Positions 19,309 to 28,180 of a stretch of 64,000 nucleotides of DNA are shown piece by piece. Location of the stretch: contig NZ_JAACFU010000003.1 in NCBI RefSeq assembly GCF_029051725.1, positions 310,001 through 374,000 of the forward strand. The letters run 5' to 3'. The translations under genes and the position numbers were made by a program. The stretch's first letter is position 1. The number at the start of each line of letters is the position of its first letter. The DNA is from Bradyrhizobium sp. CSS354. GTDB taxonomy: Bacteria; Pseudomonadota; Alphaproteobacteria; Rhizobiales; Xanthobacteraceae. Under the pieces are notes generated by a model. That model did not search any database, had not been told where the DNA came from, and was given only the letters and a program-made list of their open reading frames with translations.

Positions 19309-21525
19309 GTGACAGATCCAGCGATTGGCTTCACTCCGTCGACCGGGCTCAATCCGGCGCTCAAGCGCGCGCTGAATGATATATTGGGCGGGAGCGCCGC
19401 CAGCGTCCTGACCGTCACGTTCGGACTGTCCTACTCGCTGCTGATCTTCGCGGGGCCGCTGTCGCCCTATCTGTCCTACGGCATCACGGCAACTTTCGTC
19501 AGCTCCGCGGTGCTTGCGGCCGTCGTCGGGCTCGGCAGCTCCCTGCCCTTCGCGATTGCAGCCCCCGACAGCTCGACCGCGGCGGTGACGGGTATCCTGG
19601 CGGCCTCCGTGGTCGAACGCATCGAGACGGCGAACCTGTCGGCACCGTTGCTGTCGCCGATCCTGATCACGCTCGGCCTGTCGACCATGCTGACAGGATT
19701 GGTGCTGTGTGGACTAGGCCTGACGCGGCTTGGCCGCGCCATCCGCTACGTGCCTTATCCCGTGGTCGGCGGCTTCCTCGGCGCAACCGGACTTCTCATC
19801 GTCATGGGTGCGGTCCGGGTGATCACCGACCATCCGCTGCAATTCGCGACACTGTCGCACTTCGCCAACCGCACCATCTTGCTGGAGCTCGGTGCCGCCT
19901 GCGTGATGGCGCTGGTGCTGTATCTCACCTGGCACCGCTCGCGCAGCCCGTTCGGACTGCCGATCATCCTGGTCGCGGGCATGCTCACCGCGCATCTGGC
20001 GTTCTGGGTCACCGGCGTTTCCTTCGATGACGCGCGCACATTGGGCTGGACCTTTCAGCCCCCGCCGCAAGCGGCCTTCATGCTGCCCTGGCATACCGAC
20101 GATCTCGCACGGTATCCCTGGTTTGCCATCCCGGACCTGCTTGGCAATGTCGTCGCCGTCATCTTCGTCACGGCCTCGAGCACGCTGTTCAACACCACCG
20201 GCATCGAGGTGGCCACGCATCGCGAAGCCAATCTGGAGTGTGAGCTGAACGTCACCGGCGCCGCCAATATCCTGACCGGCATGCTGGGCGGCTACCCAGG
20301 CTGCAGCTCGACCAGCCGCTCGATGCTGAATTTTTCCAGCGGCGGCCGCGGGCGTCTGTCCGGCCTCACCGTCGCGGCGCTGTCACTGCTGATGCTCGCT
20401 GTCGCGCCCGATCTGCTCGGCTTCATCCCCAAATTCGTGCTTGGCGGCCTGTTGCTCTATCTCGGCGCCGACCAGTTGCACAAATGGATCATCGAGTCGC
20501 GCAAGCGGCTGTCGAAGTTGGAATATCTGTCGCTGATCGCCATCATCGCGATCATCGTCGCCTGGGGTTTCGTGCCGGGCATCCTGATCGGCGTCATCAT
20601 CGGCTGCGCGACGTTTGCATTCAGCGCCGCGCGGGTGGAGTCGATCAAATACAGTTTCGACGGCTCGGAGTACCGCTCCTCGCTCGACCGCTCGCGCGAC
20701 GACCAGGACGTGCTGCTGGCCCATGGCGGCAAGATCCAAGGCCTCAATCTCCAGAGCTATCTGTTCTTCGGCTCGGCCAACCGGCTCTATCAGCACGTCA
20801 AGCGGCTGCTGCAGGAACGCCCCGAATGCCGCTATCTGCTGTTCGACTTCAAGCTCGTCACCGGCGTCGATTCATCGGCCGCGTATAGCTTTGCCCAGAT
20901 CAAGCGCAGCGCTGGCGAACTGGGCGTCGAGCTGATCCTGGTGCATCTGTCGGCTGCGGCCGAGAAGGTGCTGCGCTCCAGCGACTTCGTCGGCGAGGGC
21001 GTCACCATCATTCCCGAGCTCGATCACGCGCTGGAATGGTGCGAAAACGAGCTCATCTCGCAGCATCAGGAGCTGGCGCAGGAAGAAGCCAGCCTGCGCG
21101 ACTGGTTCACGCGAATGCTCGGCAGCGAGGACGGCGCCGACGAGCTGATCCGCCGCTGCCAGCGCATCGAGGTCGAAGCCGGCGAGGTCATCGTGCAGGC
21201 CGGCGATCCCGCCGATTCCATGCATTTCATCCTCGACGGGCGCGTCGGCATCATGATTCCGGCCGACGACGACCGCACCACGCGCGTGCGCAGCCTCGGC
21301 CGGTACACCACGATCGGCGAGATGGGGCTGGTGTCACGGACACCGCGTAGCGCCACCATCCAGGCCGAAGTCGACAGCGTGCTCTACGTGCTGAATACGC
21401 ACCAGTTCGACGCCATCAAGACCGAGGATCCCGCGCTCAGCCACAAGCTGCTGACCTATTTCGTGTCCGTGATGGCGGAGCGGCTGACCTTTGCGAACCG
21501 GACGATCGCGGTGTTGAGGCGGTAA
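19309..21525 (+). CDS. SulP transporter fused to STAS and cyclic-nucleotide-binding domains
   Basis: A 738-residue inner-membrane anion transporter of the SLC26/SulP family. Residues about 20-450 contain the membrane domain (GGSAASVLTVTFGLSYSLLI, VGLGSSLPFAIAAPDSSTAA, the Gly-rich GGYPGCSSTSRSMLNFSSGG). A STAS domain spans about 466-585 (DFKLVTGVDSSAAYSFAQIK). A cNMP-binding cassette follows at about 608-730 (EAGEVIVQAGDPADSMHFIL, YTTIGEMGLVSRTPRSATIQ with a PRSAT phosphate-binding-like core). Ligand gating by a cyclic nucleotide is inferred from the domain order. The GTG at 19309 is the first start; a strong GGAGGGG lies 23 bases upstream, so the true start may differ. Substrate (sulfate, bicarbonate or dicarboxylate) not predictable. 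Confidence 0.88.
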   Translation: MTDPAIGFTPSTGLNPALKRALNDILGGSAASVLTVTFGLSYSLLIFAGPLSPYLSYGITATFVSSAVLAAVVGLGSSLPFAIAAPDSSTAAVTGILAASVVERIETANLSAPLLSPILITLGLSTMLTGLVLCGLGLTRLGRAIRYVPYPVVGGFLGATGLLIVMGAVRVITDHPLQFATLSHFANRTILLELGAACVMALVLYLTWHRSRSPFGLPIILVAGMLTAHLAFWVTGVSFDDARTLGWTFQPPPQAAFMLPWHTDDLARYPWFAIPDLLGNVVAVIFVTASSTLFNTTGIEVATHREANLECELNVTGAANILTGMLGGYPGCSSTSRSMLNFSSGGRGRLSGLTVAALSLLMLAVAPDLLGFIPKFVLGGLLLYLGADQLHKWIIESRKRLSKLEYLSLIAIIAIIVAWGFVPGILIGVIIGCATFAFSAARVESIKYSFDGSEYRSSLDRSRDDQDVLLAHGGKIQGLNLQSYLFFGSANRLYQHVKRLLQERPECRYLLFDFKLVTGVDSSAAYSFAQIKRSAGELGVELILVHLSAAAEKVLRSSDFVGEGVTIIPELDHALEWCENELISQHQELAQEEASLRDWFTRMLGSEDGADELIRRCQRIEVEAGEVIVQAGDPADSMHFILDGRVGIMIPADDDRTTRVRSLGRYTTIGEMGLVSRTPRSATIQAEVDSVLYVLNTHQFDAIKTEDPALSHKLLTYFVSVMAERLTFANRTIAVLRR

Positions 21526-21530
21526 TTAGC

Positions 21531-21620
21531 GCGTAGCCCGGATGGAGCGAAGCGCAATCCGGGATCGTGCCACAAACCACAGAGGCCCCGGATTACGCTT
21601 CGCTCCATCCGGGCTACGCC
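21531..21620. repeat. Inverted repeat, family E
   Basis: The left arm 21531-21563 holds GCGTAGCCCGGATGGAGCGA then AGCGCAATCCGGG. The right arm 21586-21620 holds CCCCGGATTACGCTTCGCTC then CATCCGGGCTACGCC. The arms are nearly perfect complements with a 22-base loop, immediately after the SulP stop codon. It may act as a terminator-like structure between the two convergent genes. Confidence 0.8.
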
Positions 21621-21643
21621 GCTAGCCTGCCGCACACTCGGAT

Positions 21644-21680
21644 GTCGTCCTGGCGAAAGCCAGGTTTCGCCAGGACGACG
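21644..21680. repeat. Short palindrome, family F
   Basis: GTCGTCCTGGCGAAA and TTTCGCCAGGACGAC form near-perfect 15-base arms around GCCAGG, next to the family E repeat and 16 bases from the stop of the convergent aldehyde dehydrogenase gene. Confidence 0.7.
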
Positions 21681-21695
21681 AAGAAATGGCGAGCC

Positions 21696-23189
21696 CTACA
21701 CCCCCGCCATCATCACGTATTTGATCTCGACATATTCTTCCATGCCGTGATGCGAGCCTTCGCGGCCGAGGCCGCTTTCCTTGACGCCGCCGAAGGGGGC
21801 GACTTCGGTGGTGATCAGGCCAGTGTTGACGCCGACCATACCGGATTCCAGCGCCTCGGCGACACGCCAGACGCGGCCGAGATCGCGGGAGTAGAAGTAC
21901 GACGCCAATCCGAACGGCGAGGCGTTGCACATCGCGATGACGTCGGCCTCGTCCTTGAAGCGGATCACCGGTGCGAGCGGGCCGAAGGTTTCCTCCTGCG
22001 CCACCAGCGAGTCCGGCTTGACGTCGGCAAGGACGGTCGGCTCAAAGAACGAGCGCCCGAGTTCGCTGCGCTTGCCGCCGGTGACGACCTTGGCGCCGCG
22101 CTTGACGGCATCGGCGATGTGGCGCTCGACCTTGTCGACCGCTTTCAAATTGATCAGCGGACCCTGCGTGACGCCGGTTTCCGTGCCATCGCCGATCTTC
22201 ATCGCCGCAACCTTCTTCGACAGCTTCTGCACGAACTCGTCGTAGATCTTGTCCTGGGCGTAGAGGCGGTTGGCGCAGACGCAGGTCTGGCCCATGTTGC
22301 GGTATTTCGAGACAATTGCGCCTTCGACCGCCGCATCGATATCGGCGTCATCGAACACCACGAACGGAGCGTTGCCGCCGAGCTCAAGGCCGAGCCGCTT
22401 CACACCGACGGAGGCCTGCCGGTAGAGAATTTTGCCGACCGCGGTCGAGCCGGTAAAGCCGACGAAACGCACGGCCGGATGCTCGCACAGCACCTTGCCG
22501 ATCGGCGCTGCATCGCCGGTGATGATGTTGAGCACGCCCCTGGGGATGCCGGCCTTCTCGGCGAGCACGGCCAGCGCCAAGGCCGAGAGTGGCGTCTCGT
22601 TGGCGGGCTTCAGCACCACGGTGCAGCCCGCGGCCAGCGCCGGCGAGACCTTTCGGGTGATCATCGAGTTCGGGAAATTCCACGGTGTGATGGCGCCGCA
22701 GACGCCGATCGGCTGCTTGATCGCAAGCAGGCGCGCATCGGGCCGCTGGGTCGGGATGGTCTCGCCATAGACGCGGCGGGCCTCCTCGGCGAAAAACTCG
22801 ATATAGGCGGCGCCGATGTCGACCTCGCCGAGCGCTTCGGCGAGCGGCTTGCCCTGCTCGGAGGTGAGGATCAGCGCGAGGTCCTCGCGATTGGCGACAA
22901 TCAGCTCGAACCATTTGCGCAAAATATTGGAGCGCTGCTTGGCAGTGTGCTTGGCCCAGGCTGGGAACGCGCGTTCGGCCGCTTCGACCGCCCTGGTGGC
23001 ATCATCCGCGGAGAGCTGCGGAACCTTTGCAAGCTCGACGCCGGTCGCGGGATTGTTGACGGCGAAGCCCGGCGAGCCGACCCAGGCGCCGTCGATGTAG
23101 CAGGCCTCCTTCAGAAGCGACGGGTCCTTCAACCGGTCGCGCAGATTGGACGTGGCGTGCTGAGCAAGTGCGGTGGCGGTCGGGGTCAT
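21696..23189 (-). CDS. gabD: NAD(P)-dependent succinate-semialdehyde dehydrogenase
   Basis: Oxidises succinate semialdehyde to succinate in GABA catabolism; glutarate semialdehyde is a possible alternative substrate. The 497-residue length is normal for the aldehyde dehydrogenase superfamily. Seen motifs: PWNFPNSMITRKVSPALAAG (cofactor region), FTGSTAVGKIL, the catalytic Glu segment LELGGNAPFVVFDDAD, the catalytic Cys in GQTCVCANRLYAQ, and ETFGPLAPVIRF near the C terminus. The Cys-x-Cys arrangement and overall match favour GabD-type enzymes. The ATG at 23189 has GGGAG about seven bases upstream; the frame extends further 5' without support. No gabT or transporter gene is adjacent. Confidence 0.92.
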   Translation of the reverse strand: MTPTATALAQHATSNLRDRLKDPSLLKEACYIDGAWVGSPGFAVNNPATGVELAKVPQLSADDATRAVEAAERAFPAWAKHTAKQRSNILRKWFELIVANREDLALILTSEQGKPLAEALGEVDIGAAYIEFFAEEARRVYGETIPTQRPDARLLAIKQPIGVCGAITPWNFPNSMITRKVSPALAAGCTVVLKPANETPLSALALAVLAEKAGIPRGVLNIITGDAAPIGKVLCEHPAVRFVGFTGSTAVGKILYRQASVGVKRLGLELGGNAPFVVFDDADIDAAVEGAIVSKYRNMGQTCVCANRLYAQDKIYDEFVQKLSKKVAAMKIGDGTETGVTQGPLINLKAVDKVERHIADAVKRGAKVVTGGKRSELGRSFFEPTVLADVKPDSLVAQEETFGPLAPVIRFKDEADVIAMCNASPFGLASYFYSRDLGRVWRVAEALESGMVGVNTGLITTEVAPFGGVKESGLGREGSHHGMEEYVEIKYVMMAGV

Positions 23190-23301
23190 GGCGTTGCTCC
23201 CAGAGGGCTTTTCAGGTTCGCCCGCAATATAGGGACAGGCGGCGCGCAATGCACCGTCCCGCAACGCGCATCTGCTGGAAGCCAGGCTCGGAGCGGCGGA
23301 C

Positions 23302-23622
23302 TTACGCCGCGCCGCTCAAATAGGTCTCGCGCCGCCCGATCATGCGCTCGGCGGCGGCCTTGGCGTCGGCCTTCGAGGAGGTCGCGCAGGTCCGGTATTC
23401 GAGATCGGGGACGTCGGAGGCGTTGCGGCGGCCGAACCAGGACTTTGAACCGACCGGCAGCAATGCAAGCGCCTGCGCCAGATTGTCGACCGCGCCAAAC
23501 GAATAGAGCGCACCGGTGCCGGCGATGCGGACCTCATAGATGCCGGGCGCGATCGGCGCTTCCAGGTTTTCGCCCCGTCCGGGACGGGGATAGCGCTTCC
23601 ATTCGCTCCAGGTGGAAATCAT
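23302..23622 (-). CDS. Small hypothetical protein
   Basis: A 106-residue cytoplasmic-looking protein I do not recognise. The ATG at 23622 (MISTWSEWKRYP) has GAGGGGA upstream; an in-frame start five codons earlier is less likely. It is basic and aromatic-rich at the N terminus, has a central strand-rich stretch (APGIYEVRIAGTGALYSFGAVD), and a C-terminal Lys/Ala/Arg-rich helix (SSKADAKAAAERMIGRRE). The pattern GIYEVR..G...YSFG..DNL resembles GIY-YIG-like cores superficially, but the catalytic Arg/Glu set was not confirmed. It precedes gabD on the same strand by 112 bases. Confidence 0.6.
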   Translation of the reverse strand: MISTWSEWKRYPRPGRGENLEAPIAPGIYEVRIAGTGALYSFGAVDNLAQALALLPVGSKSWFGRRNASDVPDLEYRTCATSSKADAKAAAERMIGRRETYLSGAA

Positions 23623-23719
23623 CTGAGGTCCCCTCACGGCCGGTGGGCGGCCGCCAAATTTGCATCAAGTCTTAACGTTGGCCCGCGATTGAGCCCGGTG
23701 CTGAACGCCACAACTCACA

Positions 23720-23755
23720 AAATGTTTCAAGTGCTCGAAAACTTTTGAAACATTT
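23720..23755. promoter_or_regulatory. Perfect 11-bp inverted repeat in a divergent spacer
   Basis: AAATGTTTCAA (23720-23730) and TTGAAACATTT (23745-23755) are perfect complements separated by 14 bases. The element is AT-rich in an otherwise GC-rich 346-base gene-free spacer (23623-23968) between the divergent small hypothetical gene and the EstB-like esterase gene. It has no T-tract, so it looks more like an operator than a terminator. The rest of the spacer shows nothing recognisable apart from CGGAGG before the esterase start. Confidence 0.5.
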
Positions 23756-23968
23756 CGCCCAGGCCATCCAAGGTCACGGCTGGTTGCGGCCATCCACCGA
23801 AGATTGTGACGGCGTGTTGCGGTTCGGCCTGTTGTCGTCCTGCGTGGGTGACGGACCGTCAAGTCACGACATCGCGACCGCGGCAGGTATGTGGATGTGC
23901 TTGCCGCGCGGCGCCCGCGGGAGGACAATCGATCGCTTCCAACAATAATCAAACCGGAGGAAACGCGT

Positions 23969-25162
23969 ATGCAAGGCAAAGCTGAGATCGACCAGATTCT
24001 GCGCCAGAAGAGCGAAGCCAAGGAGATTCCGGGCGTCGTCGCCATCGCCGCCAGCGGTACCGACGTGCTGTATCAGGGCGCGTTCGGCAAGCGCGACCTG
24101 TCCAAGCCGGATGCGATGACCGCCGACAGCGTATTCTGGATCGCATCGATGACGAAGGCGGTGACATCGGCCGGCGCGATGCAGCTCGTCGAGCAAGGCA
24201 AGCTGTCGCTGGATGCGCCGATCGGCGACGTGTTGCCCGATCTCGCCAAGCCGCAGGTGCTCGAAGGTTTCGACGCCAAGGGCGAACCAAAACTGCGGCC
24301 GGCCAAGGGGCCGATCACGCTGCGCCAACTCATGACCCACACGGCAGGCTTCTGCTACAACATGTGGAACGGCGATCTCGCGGTCTATCTGGACAAGAAC
24401 GGCATCCCCGCCATCACCACCTGCCAGAACGCGGCGTTGAAGACGCCGATCATGACTGATCCGGGCACGCGCTGGGAATACGGCACCAATATCGATTTCG
24501 TCGGCAAGGCGGTGGAAGCTGTCAGCGGCAAGCGCCTCGATGCCTATCTGCGCGACAATCTGTTCGCACCGCTCGGCATGAGCGATACCGCTTTCAAGAT
24601 CACCGACGACATGCGCAAGCGCCTGGTCGGCATGCATGCGCGCGGCGAGGATGGCCAACTCGCCGCGATCCCGTTCGAGCTCGAGCAGGAGCCCGAATTC
24701 CACATGGGTGGCGGCGGCCTCTATTCGACCGCAGCCGACTATATCAGGTTTACCCAGATGATCCTGAACAAGGGCCGCGGCAACGGCAATCAGGTGCTGA
24801 AGGCCGAGACCGTCGCGACGATGGGGCAGAACCACATCGGCGACCTCGCCATGGGCAAGATGACCACGGCGGCGCCGATGTACACCAACGACGTCGATCT
24901 CTACCCCGAGCAGGTGAAGAAGTGGGGCCTCAGCTTCATGATCAACACCGCCAAGACCACCGAGGGGCGCAGCGCAGGCAGCCTTGCCTGGGCTGGCCTC
25001 GCCAACACCTATTACTGGATCGACCCGGCGCGCGACGTCACCGGCGTGATCCTGATGCAGCTGCTGCCGTTCGCCGACGCAAAGTGTCTCGAGGCTTTTG
25101 CCGGCTTCGAGCGCGGCGTCTATGCCGGGCTCGATGCCGGCAGCGGGCAGAAGGCGGCATGA
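23969..25162 (+). CDS. Serine hydrolase, EstB/class C beta-lactamase-like
   Basis: A 397-residue cytoplasmic hydrolase related to EstB-type esterases. The catalytic SxxK is SMTK at residues 60-63 and the second motif is Y171 in WEYGTN, matching Y-x-(N/T) of class C enzymes; later GGGGLYSTAADYIRF and GLANTYYWIDP are typical of the esterase branch. There is no signal peptide. CGGAGG precedes the ATG at 23969 by about ten bases. The acyl-CoA synthetase gene follows 78 bases downstream in the same direction, consistent with an esterase plus acid-activation pair. Substrate unknown; beta-lactam hydrolysis is unlikely without export. Confidence 0.87.
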   Translation: MQGKAEIDQILRQKSEAKEIPGVVAIAASGTDVLYQGAFGKRDLSKPDAMTADSVFWIASMTKAVTSAGAMQLVEQGKLSLDAPIGDVLPDLAKPQVLEGFDAKGEPKLRPAKGPITLRQLMTHTAGFCYNMWNGDLAVYLDKNGIPAITTCQNAALKTPIMTDPGTRWEYGTNIDFVGKAVEAVSGKRLDAYLRDNLFAPLGMSDTAFKITDDMRKRLVGMHARGEDGQLAAIPFELEQEPEFHMGGGGLYSTAADYIRFTQMILNKGRGNGNQVLKAETVATMGQNHIGDLAMGKMTTAAPMYTNDVDLYPEQVKKWGLSFMINTAKTTEGRSAGSLAWAGLANTYYWIDPARDVTGVILMQLLPFADAKCLEAFAGFERGVYAGLDAGSGQKAA

Positions 25163-25240
25163 GGCGCGCCTGACTCTCACGACGCGTCACGGCCGGGCTT
25201 GTTGTCCCGGCCGTCACGCAGCTGGCTGGAGGACACCATT

Positions 25241-26936
25241 TTGGCAGACAAAGCCGACAGTTACGTTTGCGGCATCTCCGACACGCCGCTGCTCGGCGAC
25301 ACGATCGGGCGCAGCCTCGATCAGGCCGCGCGGCGCTGGAGCGATCGCGAGGCGCTGGTCTCGCCCAGCCACGGCGTGAGATGGACATGGAAGGAGTTTG
25401 CCGAGCGGGTCGACGCGCTCGCCGCCGGCTTTGTCGCGCTCGGCCTCGAACGCGGCGAACGGATCGGCATCTGGTCGCTGAACCGGCCGGAATGGACGCT
25501 GACACAATTCGCCGCTGCCAAGGCCGGTCTCATCCTGGTGACGATCAATCCGGCCTACCGGCTGAGCGAGCTGGAATTCGCGCTTCACAAGGTCGGATGT
25601 AGCGCCATCGTCACCGCGACGGCGTTCAAGACCAGCAACTACATGGATATGCTCAACACGCTGTTGCCGGAGCTTGCGAGCGCCAAGCCCGGGCAATTGC
25701 GCGCCGCGCGGCTACCGGCCCTGCGCATCGTAATCCAGATCGGCGGCCCCGCCTGCCCGGGCACGATCCCGTTCGACGAGGTCGCCGGCATGGGTGGAAC
25801 CCTGCACCGCGAGCAGCTCGCCGCGCTCGCTGCCGCCCTGCAATTCGACGATGCCGTCAACATCCAATTCACCAGCGGAACGACGGGATCGCCCAAGGGC
25901 GTGACGCTGACCCACCACAATATTCTCAACAACGGCTATTTCGTCGGCCGCGCCATGCGCCTGACCGAAGCGGACCGCATCTGCATTCCGGTGCCGCTCT
26001 ATCATTGCTTCGGCATGGTGATGGGCAACCTCGCCTCAGTCACGCTTGGCGCAACGATGGTCTATCCCGGCGAGGGGTTCGATCCGCTCGCGACGCTGCG
26101 GACGATCGAGCAGGAAAAATGCACAGCGCTGTACGGTGTGCCGACGATGTTCATCGCCGAACTCGACCACGGCGAATTCTCAAACTTCGATCTGACATCA
26201 CTGCGCACCGGCATCATGGCCGGTGCACCCTGCCCGATCGAGGTGATGAAGCGCGTCAACAGCGAGATGAACATGGGCGAGGTCACGATCGCCTATGGCA
26301 TGACCGAGACGAGCCCGGTCAGCTTCCAGAGCGCCGTCGACGATCCGCTCGATCGCCGCGTCTCGACGGTCGGGCGAATCCATCCGCATGTCGAGGTCAA
26401 GGTCGTCGATCTCGACGGCAAGATCGTCAAGCGCGGCGAACGGGGCGAGCTCTGCACCCGCGGCTACAGCGTGATGCTGGGCTATTGGGAGGAGCCGGAG
26501 AAGACCGCGGATGTGCTCGACGCCAACGGCTGGATGCATACTGGCGACATCGCCATTATCGACGATCAGGGTTATTGCAACATCGTCGGCCGCATCAAGG
26601 ACATGGTGATCCGCGGCGGCGAGAACCTCTATCCCCGCGAGATCGAGGAATTCCTCTATCGGCAACCCCAAGATTCAGGACGTGCAGATCTTTGGCGTTG
26701 CGGATACCCGCTACGGCGAGGAGCTCTGCGCCTGGATCCGCGTCAGGTCCGGCGAGACGCTGACGATGGAAGAGGTGCGCGCCTTCTGCGACGGACAGAT
26801 CGCCCACAACAAGATTCCGCGATACGTGGAATTCGTCGACGAGTTTCCGATGACCGTGACCGGAAAGATCCAGAAATTCCTGATGCGCGACGAGGTGGAG
26901 CAACGGCTTGGGCTGAAAGCCGCGAAGACTGCGTAG
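25241..26936 (+). pseudogene. Acyl-CoA synthetase (ACSF2/FadD-like) with +1 frameshift near its 3' end
   Basis: An AMP-forming fatty-acid/acyl-CoA ligase gene of about 565 codons, broken by an extra base. The TTG start at 25241 has GGAGG eight bases upstream. The first frame carries the ATP-binding signature [42 protein letters not shown] and [20 protein letters not shown]. Right after FLYR the frame is lost; the proper C-terminal domain ([33 protein letters not shown], and TGKIQKF with the catalytic Lys) continues in another frame to 26936. Deleting one base in CAACCCC at 26663-26669 restores a continuous protein. As read, the product would lack the catalytic lysine domain. A sequencing or assembly error in this C-run is a real alternative. 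Confidence 0.85.
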
Positions 26937-26950
26937 GTTGCCAACCCAAT

Positions 26951-27037
26951 CGTCATTGCGAGCGCAGCGAAGCAATCCAGAATCTTTCCGCAGAGGCAAT
27001 CTGGATTGCTTCGTCGCTGCGCTCCTCGCAATGACGG
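26951..27037. repeat. Inverted repeat, family G
   Basis: The left arm 26951-26980 is CGTCATTGCGAGCGCAGCGA then AGCAATCCAG. The right arm 27001-27037 is CTGGATTGCTTCGTCGCTGC then GCTCCTCGCAATGACGG. The arms pair almost fully around a 20-base loop, between two convergent genes, and could act as a bidirectional terminator-like structure. Confidence 0.8.
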
Positions 27038-27053
27038 GAGAGAGAGCAGAGCG

Positions 27054-28055
27054 TTACACGGTCAGGCCGCGTTGCCCCGCGAGCTCCTTCAGCGACACAA
27101 GCGGCCGCGCGCCGATGTGCTGGATCACTTCGGCGGCTGCGAGCGCGCCGAGCTCGCCGCACTGCTTGAACGGCAGGTTGCGCGCCAGCCCATACAGGAA
27201 GCCAGCAGCGAAGAGGTCGCCGGCGCCGGTGGTGTCGACGAGTTTCGCGATCGGAGACGCCGGCGCTGCGACTGCGTCAGTTGGCGTCACCACCACGCAA
27301 CCCTTCTCGCTGCGAGTGACCACGCCGAGATTGACGTCGTTGCGCAGCTGCTTGAGCGCGGTGTCGAAATCCGAGGTCTGGTAGAGCGAATGCAGTTCGG
27401 ACTCGTTGGCGAACACGATGTCGACGGTGCCGTTGCGCATCAGCCCGAGGAACTCGTCGCGGTAACGATCGACGCAGAAGGAATCCGACAACGTCAGCGC
27501 CACCTTGCGCCTGGCATCATGGGCGATCTTGGCCGCCTTGACGAAGGCGTCCTTGGCGTTCTTGGGGTCCCAGAGATAGCCCTCGAGGTAGACGATGCCG
27601 GCCGCGGCGATCTCGGCCGGGTCGATATCGGCGGGCGACAGGTCCTGCGCGGCGCCGAGATAGGTGTTCATGGTGCGCTCGCCATCATCTGTCACCAGGA
27701 TGTAGGAGCAGCCGGTCGCAGGGCCGTCCTTCGCCGCGGGCGTGTTGAAGGCGACGCCGGCCGCGCGGATATCGTGGACGTAGAGCTTCCCGATCTGGTC
27801 GTCCTTGACCTTGCCGACATAGGCGGCGCGCGCCCCGAGGCTGCCGATGCCGACGATGGTGTTGGCAGCCGAACCGCCGGAAACTTCCGTCGCCGGGCCC
27901 ATGTCCTTGTAGATGGCGGCGGCCCGCGCCTCGTCGATCAGGGACATGCTGCCCTTGGTCATGCCGTGCTTGCCCAAGAAGGCTTCATCGGTCTTGACCA
28001 GCACGTCGAACAGCGCGTTGCCAATGCCGAGAACGTCATATTTCACGTCAGCCAT
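27054..28055 (-). CDS. PfkB family carbohydrate/adenosine kinase
   Basis: A 333-residue ribokinase-fold kinase, most like bacterial adenosine kinases, which would phosphorylate adenosine to AMP. Evidence: N-terminal YDVLGIGNALFDVLV, the sugar-binding GGSAANTIVGIGSLG, VFANESELHSL, and the catalytic/anion-hole motif DTTGAGDLFAAGFLYG with the general base Asp. The C terminus is short. The ATG at 28055 is the only sensible start. It is divergent from murJ, 125 bases apart. Fructokinase-like specificity is possible; adenosine is preferred because of its overall resemblance to alphaproteobacterial annotated adenosine kinases. Confidence 0.85.
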   Translation of the reverse strand: MADVKYDVLGIGNALFDVLVKTDEAFLGKHGMTKGSMSLIDEARAAAIYKDMGPATEVSGGSAANTIVGIGSLGARAAYVGKVKDDQIGKLYVHDIRAAGVAFNTPAAKDGPATGCSYILVTDDGERTMNTYLGAAQDLSPADIDPAEIAAAGIVYLEGYLWDPKNAKDAFVKAAKIAHDARRKVALTLSDSFCVDRYRDEFLGLMRNGTVDIVFANESELHSLYQTSDFDTALKQLRNDVNLGVVTRSEKGCVVVTPTDAVAAPASPIAKLVDTTGAGDLFAAGFLYGLARNLPFKQCGELGALAAAEVIQHIGARPLVSLKELAGQRGLTV

Positions 28056-28165
28056 TCACCTTGATCCTGTTTGGCGGATTGCGATACCCGCGGAAATCCG
28101 CTTCCTGTCGGTCTGAAATCTGGCTCGCGGCCTATCACGACCGGCCCTTCGCGGGCAAGCAACGG

Positions 28166-28180
28166 TATTATGCTGTTCCG
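28166..28180 (+). promoter_or_regulatory. Candidate -10 box for murJ
   Basis: TATTAT at 28166-28171 ends nine bases before the murJ ATG at 28181 and there is no Shine-Dalgarno sequence between them, suggesting a very short or absent leader. No convincing -35 box is visible. Confidence 0.35.

Noticed and set aside
23302..23622. GIY-YIG nuclease assignment for the small hypothetical protein
   Set aside because: GIYEVR superficially fits, but the YIG half and the catalytic Arg and Glu were not identifiable in the expected order.
21567..23675. Long plus-strand frame opposite gabD
   Set aside because: gabD on the minus strand has intact catalytic motifs and a ribosome site. The plus frame starts in a repeat and has an Arg/Asp/Gly-rich composition typical of a shadow.
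26682..26936. Separate small gene encoding the last 84 residues after the ligase frameshift
   Set aside because: The peptide is the exact missing C-terminal domain of the upstream acyl-CoA synthetase and has no ribosome site of its own, so it is one disrupted gene.
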